From the NCBI GenBank assembly GCA_900316445.1, contig ONCZ01000047.1, forward strand, positions 1 through 40,028: DNA of 40,028 nt, read 5' to 3'. The notes under the pieces are model-generated. The model saw only the letters and a list, made by a program, of their open reading frames with translations, was not told where the DNA came from and ran no database searches. Source of the DNA: an uncultured Prevotellaceae bacterium (GTDB lineage Bacteria; Bacteroidota; Bacteroidia; Bacteroidales; Bacteroidaceae). Position 1 is the first letter of the stretch, and every line of letters starts with the position of its first letter. Shown here in pieces: positions 25,606 through 32,932 of the stretch. The position numbers were made by a program, and so were the translations under genes.

Positions 25606-25770
25606 AAGCGTCCGCTGAATCTTGTTTCAGGAAATCGGCAAAATTTCAAGAATGCACAAGAGTAAAGTAGATGGTTCACACCCGAGGGCGTGGGCTCTTA
25701 CTCGTTTAAAGTGCATGGGTGTTTGCCGATACCTCTGAGACGTAAGCGAAGTAAACAGCTCACGTTTTTC
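25606..25770 (+). ncRNA. Candidate pseudoknotted leader RNA with terminator
   Basis: Pairings seen directly: P0 CTGAA/TTCAG (25615-25619/25626-25630); P1 ATCGGCAAA/TTTGCCGAT (25634-25642/25722-25730), nine perfect pairs; P2 ATGCAC/GTGCAT (25652-25657/25711-25716); P3 ACACCC/GGGTGT (25678-25683/25717-25722). P2 and P3 cross, giving an H-type pseudoknot enclosed by P1, with the three 3' strands directly abutting. A terminator follows at 25738-25769 and then the LRR gene. No -7 box was found upstream. It is not a class I recognise; it could be an attenuator or riboswitch-like leader, or a free small RNA. Confidence 0.55.
25738..25769 (+). terminator. Terminator hairpin upstream of the LRR gene
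   Basis: ACGTAAGC (25740-25747) pairs with GCTCACGT (25758-25765), seven of eight positions, followed by TTTTT. It lies 50 bases before the LRR ATG, with no promoter visible in between. Confidence 0.65.
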
Positions 25771-25818
25771 TATTGTAGCGAAATATATAAATTGAAAACA
25801 TATAAGACTATAGGAATT

Positions 25819-27177
25819 ATGAAGAAATTACTATTCACAATCGTTGCAATGCTGCTGCCAATGGTGGCAAGTGCTTATTATGGTTATTCAGATGGTATTG
25901 ATTGGTGGTCTCATTTTGAGGCTCCAGATGCTACAATTAACGGCATCCATTACCAACTAAATTCTGCTGATCAGACGGCCACTGTAACATATAAGAAAAT
26001 CGTATATTTTGACATGCGTAATTTTCCTGTTAATGATTATTCTGGAGATGTCGTCATTCCCAGTCATGTATCTTATGGTGGAGTAACATATATTGTGACT
26101 GGCATTGACAATGGCGCGTTCGATAATGCTCTCGATGCAAGCTATGGCTATTCTTTTTTAATTGATCGCCCTTCTTCTTGGAAGCCTGTGACTTCCATCT
26201 CAATACCAAGCACTGTAACAAGTATTGGTATGGGGGCTTTTGCAAGTTGTACTAGCCTGACCTCTATCATTATTCCTACCAGTGTGACCTATATCGGCGA
26301 GCAGGCTTTCTCTGGTTGCACAAGTCTGTCATCCATTTCCATCCCAGCAGGTGTGACATCAATTGGCTTTCGTACTTTCTCTAATTGTAGCAATCTTACC
26401 ACCGTCAACCTTCCATGCAATATGACTTCGATTGGTGAGAGAGCTTTCGAATATTGTAGCGGACTACAGTCCATAACACTTCCCGACAACTTGGCAAGTA
26501 TAGAAATGGGAACATTCTCTAATTGTACATCTTTGACATCTGTTTCCATTCCTGATAAAGTTTCATCCATTGCAGATAATGCATTCAACGGTTGCTCCAA
26601 TCTGACTACTGTTACCATAGGTTATTACTTAAGCAGTATAGGTAGTTCTTTTCACAATTGTAATAAGTTGTCTAATGTTTATTGTTATGCACCAGTCCCA
26701 CCATCTTATTCAGCAGAACCTTTTGATGAGGAAGTCGTGTATAGTAATTCATTATTTCTTTATGTCCCTTCTTCTAGTTTAGATGATTATAAGAATTATT
26801 GGATGGTAACAGGAGCAGATCCTGTAAATGGATGGTGCTCGATTTCGTGGACGAATATCTTACCTATCTCAAATCAAGGATCTCAGAAATTAGGCACGCC
26901 AACCATCTCAATATCCAATGGCGTCTTGAAGTTTGATTGTGGAACTGATGGCGCAGATTATCGATACTCAATCACATATCCAGAATCAAAAAGTAATGCG
27001 ACAGGCAATAACGTTCAGTTACCTCAGACCTGCACCATTTCCGTTTATGCCATCAAGGCTGGTTATGATCGGTCCGACACCGCCACAAAGGTAATTAAGA
27101 ATGGCGACCTGAATGGTGATGGCACTGTGAATGTGGCTGACCACGTTGAATTGTCGAATATCATTCTAGGGCAGTAA
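25819..27177 (+). CDS. BspA-like leucine-rich repeat protein with dockerin-type C-terminus
   Basis: Read from ATG 25819 (452 residues); the upstream frame runs through the leader RNA and terminator. A signal peptide (MKKLLFTIVAMLLPMVASA) is followed by about seven BspA/LRR_5 repeats (about 120-275), each near 23 residues of the type TSISIPSTVTSIGMGAFASC. A CHB/Fn3-like beta segment follows (about 350-425, KFDCGTDGADYRYSI), then one EF-hand-like dockerin repeat, GDLNGDGTVNVADHVELSN. BspA relatives are surface adhesins binding fibronectin or host matrix; the dockerin-like end may anchor Ca2+ or partners. The gene is visibly AT-richer than its neighbours, suggesting transfer or different selection. 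Confidence 0.88.
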   Translation: MKKLLFTIVAMLLPMVASAYYGYSDGIDWWSHFEAPDATINGIHYQLNSADQTATVTYKKIVYFDMRNFPVNDYSGDVVIPSHVSYGGVTYIVTGIDNGAFDNALDASYGYSFLIDRPSSWKPVTSISIPSTVTSIGMGAFASCTSLTSIIIPTSVTYIGEQAFSGCTSLSSISIPAGVTSIGFRTFSNCSNLTTVNLPCNMTSIGERAFEYCSGLQSITLPDNLASIEMGTFSNCTSLTSVSIPDKVSSIADNAFNGCSNLTTVTIGYYLSSIGSSFHNCNKLSNVYCYAPVPPSYSAEPFDEEVVYSNSLFLYVPSSSLDDYKNYWMVTGADPVNGWCSISWTNILPISNQGSQKLGTPTISISNGVLKFDCGTDGADYRYSITYPESKSNATGNNVQLPQTCTISVYAIKAGYDRSDTATKVIKNGDLNGDGTVNVADHVELSNIILGQ

Positions 27178-27315
27178 CCAACATGTCTGTACTTACAAGG
27201 GGGCTGCTCATACGGTTTCCTATTTCAGTAAAATGCTCACAAAGGGTCTGACCTTCTGTGAGCAAAATGAAATTGCTAAAAGTTAAAAAACTGTTGCTGT
27301 AGCACTTGTCTCTGC

Positions 27316-27340
27316 GTGACAATTAGGACAATTGGACAGC
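27316..27340. repeat. 8-9 bp array (GACAATT type)
   Basis: Units GACAATTAG / GACAATTG / GACAGCC followed by a T7 run. The reverse complement occurs within both copies of the 52-bp direct repeat. Confidence 0.6.
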
Positions 27341-27378
27341 CTTTTTTTACATAAGGAGGAGTGTGTGAGTAGAGAATG

Positions 27379-27430
27379 GAAGAGGTGAGAAAAATGCATT
27401 GTCTTTTGTCCCAATTGTCACACGCAAGGT
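27379..27430. repeat. Direct repeat, copy A
   Basis: GGAAGAGGTGAGAAAAATGC followed by ATTGTCTTTTGTCC and AATTGTCAC; copy B is at 27677-27729 with a few changes. Confidence 0.85.
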
Positions 27431-27443
27431 TGAGTGAAGGTCA

Positions 27444-27516
27444 CTAAGGTGTTAAGACGTTGAGGCGCTTGAGGTGGTGGAAAGCGTCTTAACGTCTTAG
27501 CGTCTTAATGTCTTTT
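27444..27516. repeat. Inverted pair of AGACGTTA octad arrays
   Basis: The left arm 27454-27470 pairs with 27482-27498 over about 17 positions, wobbles included, with an 11-base loop. The right arm continues as CGTCTTAG / CGTCTTAA units to a T-run at 27512, so it could act as a terminator. Confidence 0.75.
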
Positions 27517-27639
27517 TGGGATGATGGAGGGCCACTCACAGATATAATAGTTAATATATATCAATTATTATATATTATATATAAGGTACGTGAGATTTGC
27601 TGTGTGAGAGATCGGCTTGTGGGATATAGTGAAAAATGC

Positions 27640-27664
27640 AAAAGACGGTAAGACGTTTAAGACG
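27640..27664. repeat. Octad array (AGACGTTA type), short
   Basis: Units AGACGGTA / AGACGTTTA / AGACGC immediately before direct repeat copy B. Confidence 0.65.
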
Positions 27665-27676
27665 CACTAAAATAAG

Positions 27677-27729
27677 GAAGAGGTGAGAAAAAATGCATTG
27701 TCTTTTGTCCTAATTGTCACAACATAGGT
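27677..27729. repeat. Direct repeat, copy B
   Basis: Matches 27379-27430 with one inserted A and a few substitutions. The flanks on both sides carry AGACGTTA-type arrays, one after copy A and one before copy B. Confidence 0.85.
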
Positions 27730-27826
27730 ATAGTGATTGTTTGTAATGTATGAAAATAATTGACGTTGCGAATTGTCGGTAAGAAAACTCGGAGTTTAAA
27801 CGGATTAAAGTGGAAGTTTAATTAGG

Positions 27827-27865
27827 GGAAAGTCGGAGTTTAGTCCGTTTAAAGTCCGACTTTCC
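27827..27865. repeat. Inverted repeat with 11-bp perfect core
   Basis: GGAAAGTCGGA (27827-27837) and TCCGACTTTCC (27855-27865), with weaker pairing extending outward on both sides (about 22 positions). Units such as CGGAGTTTAAACGGA around it repeat in both orientations. Confidence 0.7.
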
Positions 27866-27986
27866 TTAGTTTAAAAACGGGGTTTTGTAAGAGGTTGATA
27901 ATCAGATATATACAAATGCGCGGAAGAAATGTTAGATTGTTTGAAATATTTTGACAAGCATAAAGGGCTTCAAGAGCCTGAGATAT

Positions 27987-28020
27987 AAAAAAGAGCACGG
28001 GATTTGATTCCTATGCTCCT
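27987..28020 (-). terminator. Terminator of pheS
   Basis: On the minus strand, GAGCA (28018-28014) pairs with TGCTC (27997-27993) around an imperfect inner stem, followed by TTTTTT (27992-27987). It lies 30-60 bases after the pheS stop. Confidence 0.7.
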
Positions 28021-28049
28021 ATTTTTATATCTGAAAAGTCGCTTATTCC

Positions 28050-29111
28050 TTATCCGGCGGCCTCAAATTCCTCAAGGAAGCGGGTATCGTTCTCTGAGAA
28101 CATGCGGAGGTCTGAGACGCGGTACTTCAGGTTAGTGATGCGCTCCACACCCATGCCGAAGGCATAGCCGCTGTACTCCTTGGAGTCGATGCCACAGAGC
28201 TCCAGCACGTTGGGATCAACCATACCACAACCGAGGATCTCCACCCAGCCAGTGTGTTTGCAGAATCCGCAGCCCTCACCGCCACAGATGAAGCAGGAGA
28301 TGTCCATCTCGGCACTGGGCTCCGTGAAGGGGAAGTAGGAGGGACGCAGGCGGATCTTGGTGTCTGGGCCGAACATCTCACGGGCAAACGACAGCAGCAC
28401 CTGCTTGAGGTCTGTAAAGGAGACGTTCTTGTCGATATAGAGTCCCTCTACCTGATGGAAGAAGCAATGGGCACGGGCTGTGATGGCCTCATTACGATAG
28501 ACGCGGCCTGGACAGATAACGCGGATGGGACTTGTGAGCTTGCCGTCCTCAGTGTGCATCTGTTCCATAATACGGGCCTGGACTGAAGAAGTGTGTGAGC
28601 GTAGCAGGATGTTCTTGGTCACATCGTTGGGATGCTGTGAGACGAAGAAGGTGTCCTGCATATCGCGGGCAGGATGGTCTGCTGCGAAATTCATCTTGGT
28701 GAACACGTGCAGATCGTCTTCCACCTCAGGACCGTCAGCCAAGACGAAGCCCATACGGGAGAAGATGTCGATGATTTCATTGGTGACGATGGTCAGGGGA
28801 TGACGTGTGCCCAGCTTGATGGGGTAGGGAGTGCGCGTCAGGTCGATGACCTCATCAGAAGACTCCTGCGACTGGCAGTCCTCACGCAGCTGATTGATGC
28901 GCTCTGTAGCCAACGTCTTCAGTTCGTTGATCTTCATGCCGACGGTCTTCTTCTGGTCGGCAGCCACCTCACGGAAGTCATTCATCAGGGCCGTGATCTC
29001 ACCTTTCTTACTGAGATATTTCAGGCGCAGCTGCTCTACCTCATCAGCGTTTTTCGCACTCAGTTCCTGCACCTCTTTGAGCAGGTCATCTATCTTGTCA
29101 ATGATACTCAT
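28050..29111 (-). CDS. pheS: Phenylalanyl-tRNA synthetase alpha subunit
   Basis: PheS with PheT charges tRNA-Phe. It is read from ATG 29111 (353 residues, MSIIDKIDDLLKEV), since the promoter box at 29139-29146 lies upstream and the longer frame would run through it. The N-terminal coiled coil (1-90) binds tRNA. The class II core shows HPLTIVTNEI, motif 2 FRPSYFPF-like LRPSYFPFTEPS and motif 3 GMGVERI. A Cys-rich segment CFICGGEGCGFC is usual in Bacteroidetes. pheT is not in this window, so the two subunits are encoded apart. Its promoter cassette resembles that of thrS. Confidence 0.95.
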   Translation of the reverse strand: MSIIDKIDDLLKEVQELSAKNADEVEQLRLKYLSKKGEITALMNDFREVAADQKKTVGMKINELKTLATERINQLREDCQSQESSDEVIDLTRTPYPIKLGTRHPLTIVTNEIIDIFSRMGFVLADGPEVEDDLHVFTKMNFAADHPARDMQDTFFVSQHPNDVTKNILLRSHTSSVQARIMEQMHTEDGKLTSPIRVICPGRVYRNEAITARAHCFFHQVEGLYIDKNVSFTDLKQVLLSFAREMFGPDTKIRLRPSYFPFTEPSAEMDISCFICGGEGCGFCKHTGWVEILGCGMVDPNVLELCGIDSKEYSGYAFGMGVERITNLKYRVSDLRMFSENDTRFLEEFEAAG

Positions 29112-29130
29112 AATTACGTTTTTTATCAAA

Positions 29131-29193
29131 TTTGCGTGCAAAGGTACAACAAAAAGTGAAAAGTGAAGAGTGAAAAGTGAAAAATTTGCTGCC
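29131..29193 (-). promoter_or_regulatory. pheS promoter cassette with heptad array
   Basis: On the minus strand: GGCAGCAAA, four heptads of TTCACTT/TTCACTC type (array 29151-29184), TTTTTGTTG, TACCTTTG (29146-29139), CACGCAAA. The array covers the place of the -33 element, which lacks the usual TTTG. The whole cassette, about 63 bp, is homologous to the thrS promoter at 36918-36983. Confidence 0.8.
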
Positions 29194-29242
29194 GCGCGAT
29201 AAAAAATAGGTGTAATGATGTGCATATTTATAAAATTTGTAG

Positions 29243-29250
29243 TAATTTTG
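29243..29250 (+). promoter_or_regulatory. -7 box of the DUF4348 lipoprotein gene
   Basis: TAATTTTG, 43 bases upstream of the ATG at 29294. Confidence 0.55.
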
Positions 29251-29293
29251 CCGAAAAATTTGAGAGTATCGTTGATAACGAACTGATAGGGTT

Positions 29294-30136
29294 ATGAGAA
29301 AGTATCTTTGGCCGATGCTGTTATGTCTGCTGCTGACGTTCTCCTGCACGGGGAAGAAGGCAGGCGTGGAGATGGAGGTTCCGGCAGACTCTGTGGCAGA
29401 CTCGTCGCAGGTGGTGATAGAAGACACGCTGGAGCAGCTGATCACAGAGACTCCGATGCCCAGGGCGGCTGATGCTTATTTTGATGACTTTATTTTCAAT
29501 TTCACAGCCAACAAGCGGTTGCAGTTTGAGCGCATTGTCTTCCCCCTGCGGGTGACTGAGGCTGACGGCAAGACACAGATGACGGAGAAGTCGCAGTGGA
29601 AGATGGAGCACCTGTTTATGCGTCAGGGCTATTACACGCTGCTCTTTGACGACGACGAACAGATGTCGCACATGAAGGACTCTGCCGTGAATGAGGCTGT
29701 CGTGGAGAAGATCATGCTCAAGAAGAACAAGGTGAAGAACTACTTTTTCCATCGTGTGCGCGGGGCCTGGATGATGTATGAGGTGCGTACGACACCTGTG
29801 GAGGAGAATGCCAACGCCTCGTTCCTCACATTCTATAAGCGTTTCACTACAGACAGCGTCTTCCAGGTGCAGAGCATCAATGAGACGGTGGAGTTCGTAG
29901 GGCCTGATCCTGATGATGACTTCAACGTGATGGAGGGCGTGATCACCCCAGACACATGGGAGGCCTTCGCACCGCAGCTGCCTGAAAAGGTGCTGTATAA
30001 CATCGTCTATGGCAAGCCTGAGACGAAGGGCAACAAGAAGATCTTCCTGATGCGTGGTGTGTCAAACGGTCTGGAAGTGGAACTTCGATTCAAGAAGGTC
30101 GGCGGCAAATGGCTGCTGATGAAGATGACCACATAA
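29294..30136 (+). CDS. DUF4348-type lipoprotein
   Basis: This 280-residue protein has a lipoprotein signal ending in LLTFSC (Cys18). An acidic linker follows, then a domain with FDDFIFNFTANKRLQFERIVFPL, near the N-terminus of the DUF4348 family of Bacteroidales. Later segments SFLTFYKRFTTDSVFQ and MRGVSNGLEVELRFKK also fit a DUF4348/NTF2-like fold. Probably a periplasmic-facing lipoprotein, unknown function. A TTTACGA array separates it from murB, with which it may be cotranscribed. Confidence 0.75.
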   Translation: MRKYLWPMLLCLLLTFSCTGKKAGVEMEVPADSVADSSQVVIEDTLEQLITETPMPRAADAYFDDFIFNFTANKRLQFERIVFPLRVTEADGKTQMTEKSQWKMEHLFMRQGYYTLLFDDDEQMSHMKDSAVNEAVVEKIMLKKNKVKNYFFHRVRGAWMMYEVRTTPVEENANASFLTFYKRFTTDSVFQVQSINETVEFVGPDPDDDFNVMEGVITPDTWEAFAPQLPEKVLYNIVYGKPETKGNKKIFLMRGVSNGLEVELRFKKVGGKWLLMKMTT

Positions 30137-30139
30137 AGG

Positions 30140-30175
30140 GATTTACGATTTACTGATTTACGATTTACAGATTTG
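30140..30175. repeat. 7-8 bp array (GATTTAC type)
   Basis: Units GATTTAC / GATTTACT / GATTTAC / GATTTACA between the DUF4348 stop and the murB TTG start. The last unit runs into the start codon. Confidence 0.8.
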
Positions 30176-31222
30176 AAGGATTTCCGCAATTATAGTCTGA
30201 AGGAGCATAATACATTTGGCATCGACGCCAAGTGCAGACGGTTCATAGAGTTTGAAGACGATGATGAAGCCGTCGAGGTGGCTAAGATCTTGCGTGAGTC
30301 TGCTACACCTTATATAATAATAGGTGGAGGCAGCAACCTCCTGCTGACGAAAGACTTTGATGGCATCGTGGTGCGGTCAGGCATCAAGGGGTATTGTTTT
30401 GAGGAGTCAGGAGACAGGAGTCAGGAGTCAGGAGACGGGAGTCAGGAGACAGTAGTCAGAATGACCTGCGGCAGTGGAGAGGCGTGGGACGATATGGTCG
30501 CCACCAGCATCAAGGCAGGCTATTACGGTATGGAGAACCTCTCGCTGATTCCTGGCGATGTGGGGGCTTCGGCTGTGCAGAACATCGGTGCATACGGAAT
30601 GGAGGCCAGCGACCTGATTCTCTGCGTCTGGATGATAGAGATTCCTACAGGTAAGCCCTGGATGATTGGCAACGAGGAATGTGAATATGGTTATCGACAG
30701 AGCCGCTTCAAGCAGGACTGGAAGAACCGTTTCCTCATTACGCGTGTGACCTATGGCCTGGCCAGAACCTTCCGGCCTCGTCTGGGCTATGGCAACGTCA
30801 GGGCTGAGTTAGAGCGTAAAGGTATCACAGAGCCTACCGCCCAGCAAGTGCGCGACATCATCATAGACATCAGAAATGCCAAATTGCCTGATCCGAAGGT
30901 GATGGGGAATGCCGGCAGTTTCTTTATGAATCCCATCGTCACACGCCAGAAATATGAGAAGCTTGCTGCCCAGCATCCTGATATGCCACACTACAAGGTG
31001 GACTCCCGTCATGAGAAGATTCCTGCCGGCTGGATGATAGAACAATGTGGCTGGAAGGGCAAGAGCCTGGGCCGGGCTGGTGTCCACGACAAGCAGGCAT
31101 TGGTGCTTGTGAACCGTGGAGGGGCCACGGGATCTGAGATCGTTGCCCTCTGCGATGCTATCCGCCAGGACGTAAAGACCAAGTTTGACATTGACATCCA
31201 CCCAGAGGTCAATATTGTTTAG
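30173..31222 (+). CDS. murB: UDP-N-acetylenolpyruvoylglucosamine reductase with heptad insert
   Basis: MurB reduces the enolpyruvyl group to make UDP-MurNAc, an essential peptidoglycan step, using FAD and NADPH. The 349-residue protein starts at TTG 30173 (KDFRNYSLKEHNTFGI follows). FAD-binding motifs IIGGGSNLLLT, LIPGDVGASAVQNIGAYG and the Ser/Glu catalytic region GNAGSFFMNP and HPEVNIV are intact. Residues 78-96 (EESGDRSQESGDGSQETVV region) come from eight heptads GAGTCAG/GAGACAG at 30404-30459 and look like an insertion in a surface loop between strands of the FAD domain. The frame is kept, so function is probably kept. Confidence 0.93.
   Translation: MKDFRNYSLKEHNTFGIDAKCRRFIEFEDDDEAVEVAKILRESATPYIIIGGGSNLLLTKDFDGIVVRSGIKGYCFEESGDRSQESGDGSQETVVRMTCGSGEAWDDMVATSIKAGYYGMENLSLIPGDVGASAVQNIGAYGMEASDLILCVWMIEIPTGKPWMIGNEECEYGYRQSRFKQDWKNRFLITRVTYGLARTFRPRLGYGNVRAELERKGITEPTAQQVRDIIIDIRNAKLPDPKVMGNAGSFFMNPIVTRQKYEKLAAQHPDMPHYKVDSRHEKIPAGWMIEQCGWKGKSLGRAGVHDKQALVLVNRGGATGSEIVALCDAIRQDVKTKFDIDIHPEVNIV
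30404..30459. repeat. Heptad array inside murB (GAGTCAG/GAGACAG)
   Basis: Eight consecutive 7-bp units, mostly alternating A-B, with two single changes. The 56 bp encode residues 78-96. The same units occur reverse-complemented in the DUF3256 gene at 21273-21307. Confidence 0.92.
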
Positions 31223-31223
31223 A

Positions 31224-31264
31224 GTCTACGGTTTATAGTTTATTGTTTATAGATTATATTATAG
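31224..31264. repeat. Heptad array (GTTTATA type)
   Basis: Units GTTTATA / GTTTATT / GTTTATA / GATTATA fill the gap between murB and the PhnP-like gene, ending at its ATG. The same unit occurs at 38958-38994. Confidence 0.8.
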
Positions 31265-32026
31265 ATGAAGCTGACATTCTTAGGAACGGGAACATCTTGC
31301 GGCGTACCAGTGATCGGATGCCAATGTGAAGTCTGTCAGAGCAAAGACCCGCGTGACAAGCGTCTGCGCTGTTCTGCCTTGGTGGAGACAGACACCACCC
31401 GTCTGCTCATCGACTGTGGGCCTGATTTCCGTCAGCAGATACTGCCTCAGCCCTTTCGCAAGATCGACGGCATCCTGATTACCCATTCCCACTACGACCA
31501 CATGGGAGGTATGGACGACATACGGCCTTACTGTCAGTTTGGAGAGATGAACGTCTATGCTGATCCCAAGGCAAAGGAGGCGATGCTGGAGATGCTGCCT
31601 TACTGCTTTGCCGAGCACCGCTATCCTGGTGTGCCTGCCATCGGGCTGCATGAGATACTACCGCATCATCCTCTGCACATCGGCGACCTTGACATTATGC
31701 CCATCGAGGTGATGCACGGCAAACTGCCCATCCTTGGCTTTCGCATAGGTCCGCTGACCTATATCACAGATATGAAGACCATCGATGATTCTGAGCTGCC
31801 TTATCTGGAAGGCACGCAGTTGCTGGTGGTCAACGCCCTCCGTTTCACCAAGCCGCATCATTCCCATCAGTTGGTGGATGATGCCGTTGCTTTCGCCAAA
31901 AGGGTAGGTGCCCCCAAGACTTTGCTGATCCACATGTGTCACGATATAGGTCTTCATGAACAGGTCAACAGGATTCTTCCAGAGGGAATCGATTTGGCCT
32001 ATGACGGGCAGATTGTGACGATTTAA
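31265..32026 (+). CDS. PhnP-like metallo-beta-lactamase-fold hydrolase
   Basis: This 253-residue cytoplasmic protein opens with FLGTGTSCGVPVIGC, the strand-loop of PhnP-type metallo-beta-lactamases. The metal motif HSHYDH is at residues 74-79; DIMPIEVMHG, ITDMKTI and HMCHDIG follow, with further ligands. Cysteines at 19, 21 and 24 (GCQCEVC) are typical of the zinc-containing subfamily with a structural site. PhnP hydrolyses cyclic ribose phosphates in phosphonate use, but no phn genes are nearby and relatives act on other cyclic phosphates, so the substrate is open. It follows murB and its array. Confidence 0.88.
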   Translation: MKLTFLGTGTSCGVPVIGCQCEVCQSKDPRDKRLRCSALVETDTTRLLIDCGPDFRQQILPQPFRKIDGILITHSHYDHMGGMDDIRPYCQFGEMNVYADPKAKEAMLEMLPYCFAEHRYPGVPAIGLHEILPHHPLHIGDLDIMPIEVMHGKLPILGFRIGPLTYITDMKTIDDSELPYLEGTQLLVVNALRFTKPHHSHQLVDDAVAFAKRVGAPKTLLIHMCHDIGLHEQVNRILPEGIDLAYDGQIVTI

Positions 32027-32099
32027 TAGTAAAAAAGTGTTTAATACCGCGCTAAATAGTTAATAAGTCTTTAATATTGGCACTTTTTCGGTAAAAATG

Positions 32100-32130
32100 T
32101 TTGGTGGATAGAATAATAGTCGTATCTTTG
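32100..32130 (+). promoter_or_regulatory. Promoter of candidate small RNA A
   Basis: TTTG at 32100-32103, exactly 19 bases, then TATCTTTG at 32123-32130: a perfect consensus with no gene following, which strongly suggests a small RNA. Confidence 0.85.
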
Positions 32131-32135
32131 CAATG

Positions 32136-32203
32136 TGTTTTTCATAGTATTAGATTTAAGGTTAACAAAGGTTTGGGGTCACAGCGGTGACCCATTTTTT
32201 TTG
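32136..32203 (+). ncRNA. Candidate small RNA A with strong promoter and terminator
   Basis: Predicted transcript of about 67 nt from the promoter at 32100 to a terminator of seven GC-rich pairs (GGGTCAC/GTGACCC, loop AGCG) and a T8 run. Its first part GTGTTTTTCATAGTATTAGATT, split here by position 32135-32156, and the following AAGGTTAA are shared with the RNA at 21790. No reading frame is present. Related sequences with variable terminators exist in Bacteroides from memory (FopS-like small RNA family); identity not verified. Confidence 0.7.
32177..32202 (+). terminator. Terminator of candidate small RNA A
   Basis: GGGTCAC and GTGACCC pair around a 4-base loop, followed by an A and eight Ts. 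Confidence 0.85.
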
Positions 32204-32243
32204 TCTATACGTCAAAACACACCAAAATTCCGCTGACCTGTGA

Positions 32244-32280
32244 TCAGCGTCTTTGCGTCTGAACGTCTTAGCGTCTTAAT
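32244..32280. repeat. Octad array (CGTCTTAA type) at a stop codon
   Basis: Units GCGTCTTT / GCGTCTGAA / CGTCTTAG / CGTCTTAA; the last unit supplies the stop codon of the minus-strand gene at 32276. Reverse complement of the AGACGTTA family at 25059 and 27444. Confidence 0.8.
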
Positions 32281-32560
32281 GCTTTTTCTTGGATTTCTTG
32301 GAGGTCTTACCAAAGAGACTTCCGTAGTTCTTCATTAGCTTTCTGATCAACAGGAAAGCGTCGATGGCTGTGATGCTGTTGGCGATAAGGCCAGAGATGT
32401 ATTCTCCCTTTGAGCTTCCTTCACGTTTGACAAAGGTCTGGTTCCACAAAGCGCTGAACTTCGTGTTGTCCTGCTGGATCTCAGAGGAAAGTTCTTCCTT
32501 ACGGAGTCTGATCTCTTCAAGCGTGTGATAATGACGCGTCGGCTTTTTTACTGGAAGCAT
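32276..32560 (-). CDS. Small basic protein of the YtxH/holin-X operon
   Basis: A 94-residue basic protein (MLPVKKPTRHYHTLEEIRLRK). It has an N-terminal charged helical part with EELSSEIQQDNTKFSALW and a moderately hydrophobic segment SGLIANSITAIDAFLLIRKLM (about 56-76), which may be a membrane or amphipathic helix. It ends in a Lys-rich tail (KKSKKKH) whose stop lies in a repeat array. The third gene of the YtxH and holin-X operon, a set often kept together in Bacteroidales. No named function. Confidence 0.65.
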   Translation of the reverse strand: MLPVKKPTRHYHTLEEIRLRKEELSSEIQQDNTKFSALWNQTFVKREGSSKGEYISGLIANSITAIDAFLLIRKLMKNYGSLFGKTSKKSKKKH

Positions 32561-32561
32561 A

Positions 32562-32589
32562 GAAAGTTAAGAGTTAAGAATTAGGAGTT
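32562..32589. repeat. Heptad array (AGAGTTA type)
   Basis: Units AAAGTTA / AGAGTTA / AGAATTA / GGAGTTC between two genes of the minus-strand operon, overlapping the end of the holin-X gene. Confidence 0.7.
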
Positions 32590-32931
32590 CATAAACAGAC
32601 TGGCGAGGAACTTCACCAAAGGTTTCTCAATCCAGTTCTTACGGAAGATGATAAACAAGAAGAATAATATAAGATGTACGCCTGAGACGATCAGGAAAGC
32701 CTTCGCCATACCTATCCACGATGCCAGCCAGCAGGCGACGGCAAAGGAGAAGTACATTAGTACGGCGATGATGAACATAAAAAAGAGGATAGTCAAGGCG
32801 GTGGCCGTCAGAAGACGCACCACCTTGTCTATCAGGTCAAGCTTGACATACTCCGACTGAAGCCCGAGATAGTGTTTTAACACCTCTATCAGCTGGGCAA
32901 TCGTCTCAACATTCTTGTCGCTGGAGAGCAT
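32581..32931 (-). CDS. Holin-X-type (phage holin superfamily) membrane protein
   Basis: A 116-residue inner-membrane protein. An N-terminal soluble helix (about 5-35) is followed by two hydrophobic helices (ATALTILFFMFIIAVLMYFSFAVACW and AFLIVSGVHLILFFLFIIF) and a short basic C-terminus. This matches the Actinobacterial/Bacteroidetes putative holin-X family (DUF1469-like). Despite the name, such proteins are chromosomal membrane proteins with no shown lytic role. The stop of YtxH upstream is one base from its start, so the two are cotranscribed. Confidence 0.8.
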   Translation of the reverse strand: MLSSDKNVETIAQLIEVLKHYLGLQSEYVKLDLIDKVVRLLTATALTILFFMFIIAVLMYFSFAVACWLASWIGMAKAFLIVSGVHLILFFLFIIFRKNWIEKPLVKFLASLFMNS

Positions 32932-32932
32932 G

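Larger units (their letters stand above)
27178..28049. other. Gene-free repeat-rich region, about 870 bp
   Basis: No convincing gene. It contains a stem GCTCACA-AAGG/CCTT-CTGTGAGC near 27234-27261; a GACAATT array at 27316-27340; a direct repeat of about 52 bp (27379-27430 and 27677-27729); an inverted pair of AGACGTTA arrays forming a 17-bp hairpin; an AT-only stretch at 27541-27585; a large inverted repeat at 27827-27865; and the pheS terminator. The motif TTGTCCTAATTGTCA occurs at 27316-27332 (inverted), 27407 (one change) and 27706. Confidence 0.7.

Noticed and set aside
25690-25818. N-terminal extension of the LRR protein
   Set aside because: It runs through the structured RNA and terminator; a standard signal peptide begins at 25819.
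29151-29184. Heptad array as a CRISPR-like repeat
   Set aside because: Units are 7 bp, without spacers or cas genes; it is a tandem array, not a CRISPR.
29112-29225. Longer pheS frame with a hydrophobic N-terminus (residues FSLFTLHFSLF)
   Set aside because: The sequence comes from translating the heptad array and promoter; the normal PheS start is ATG 29111.
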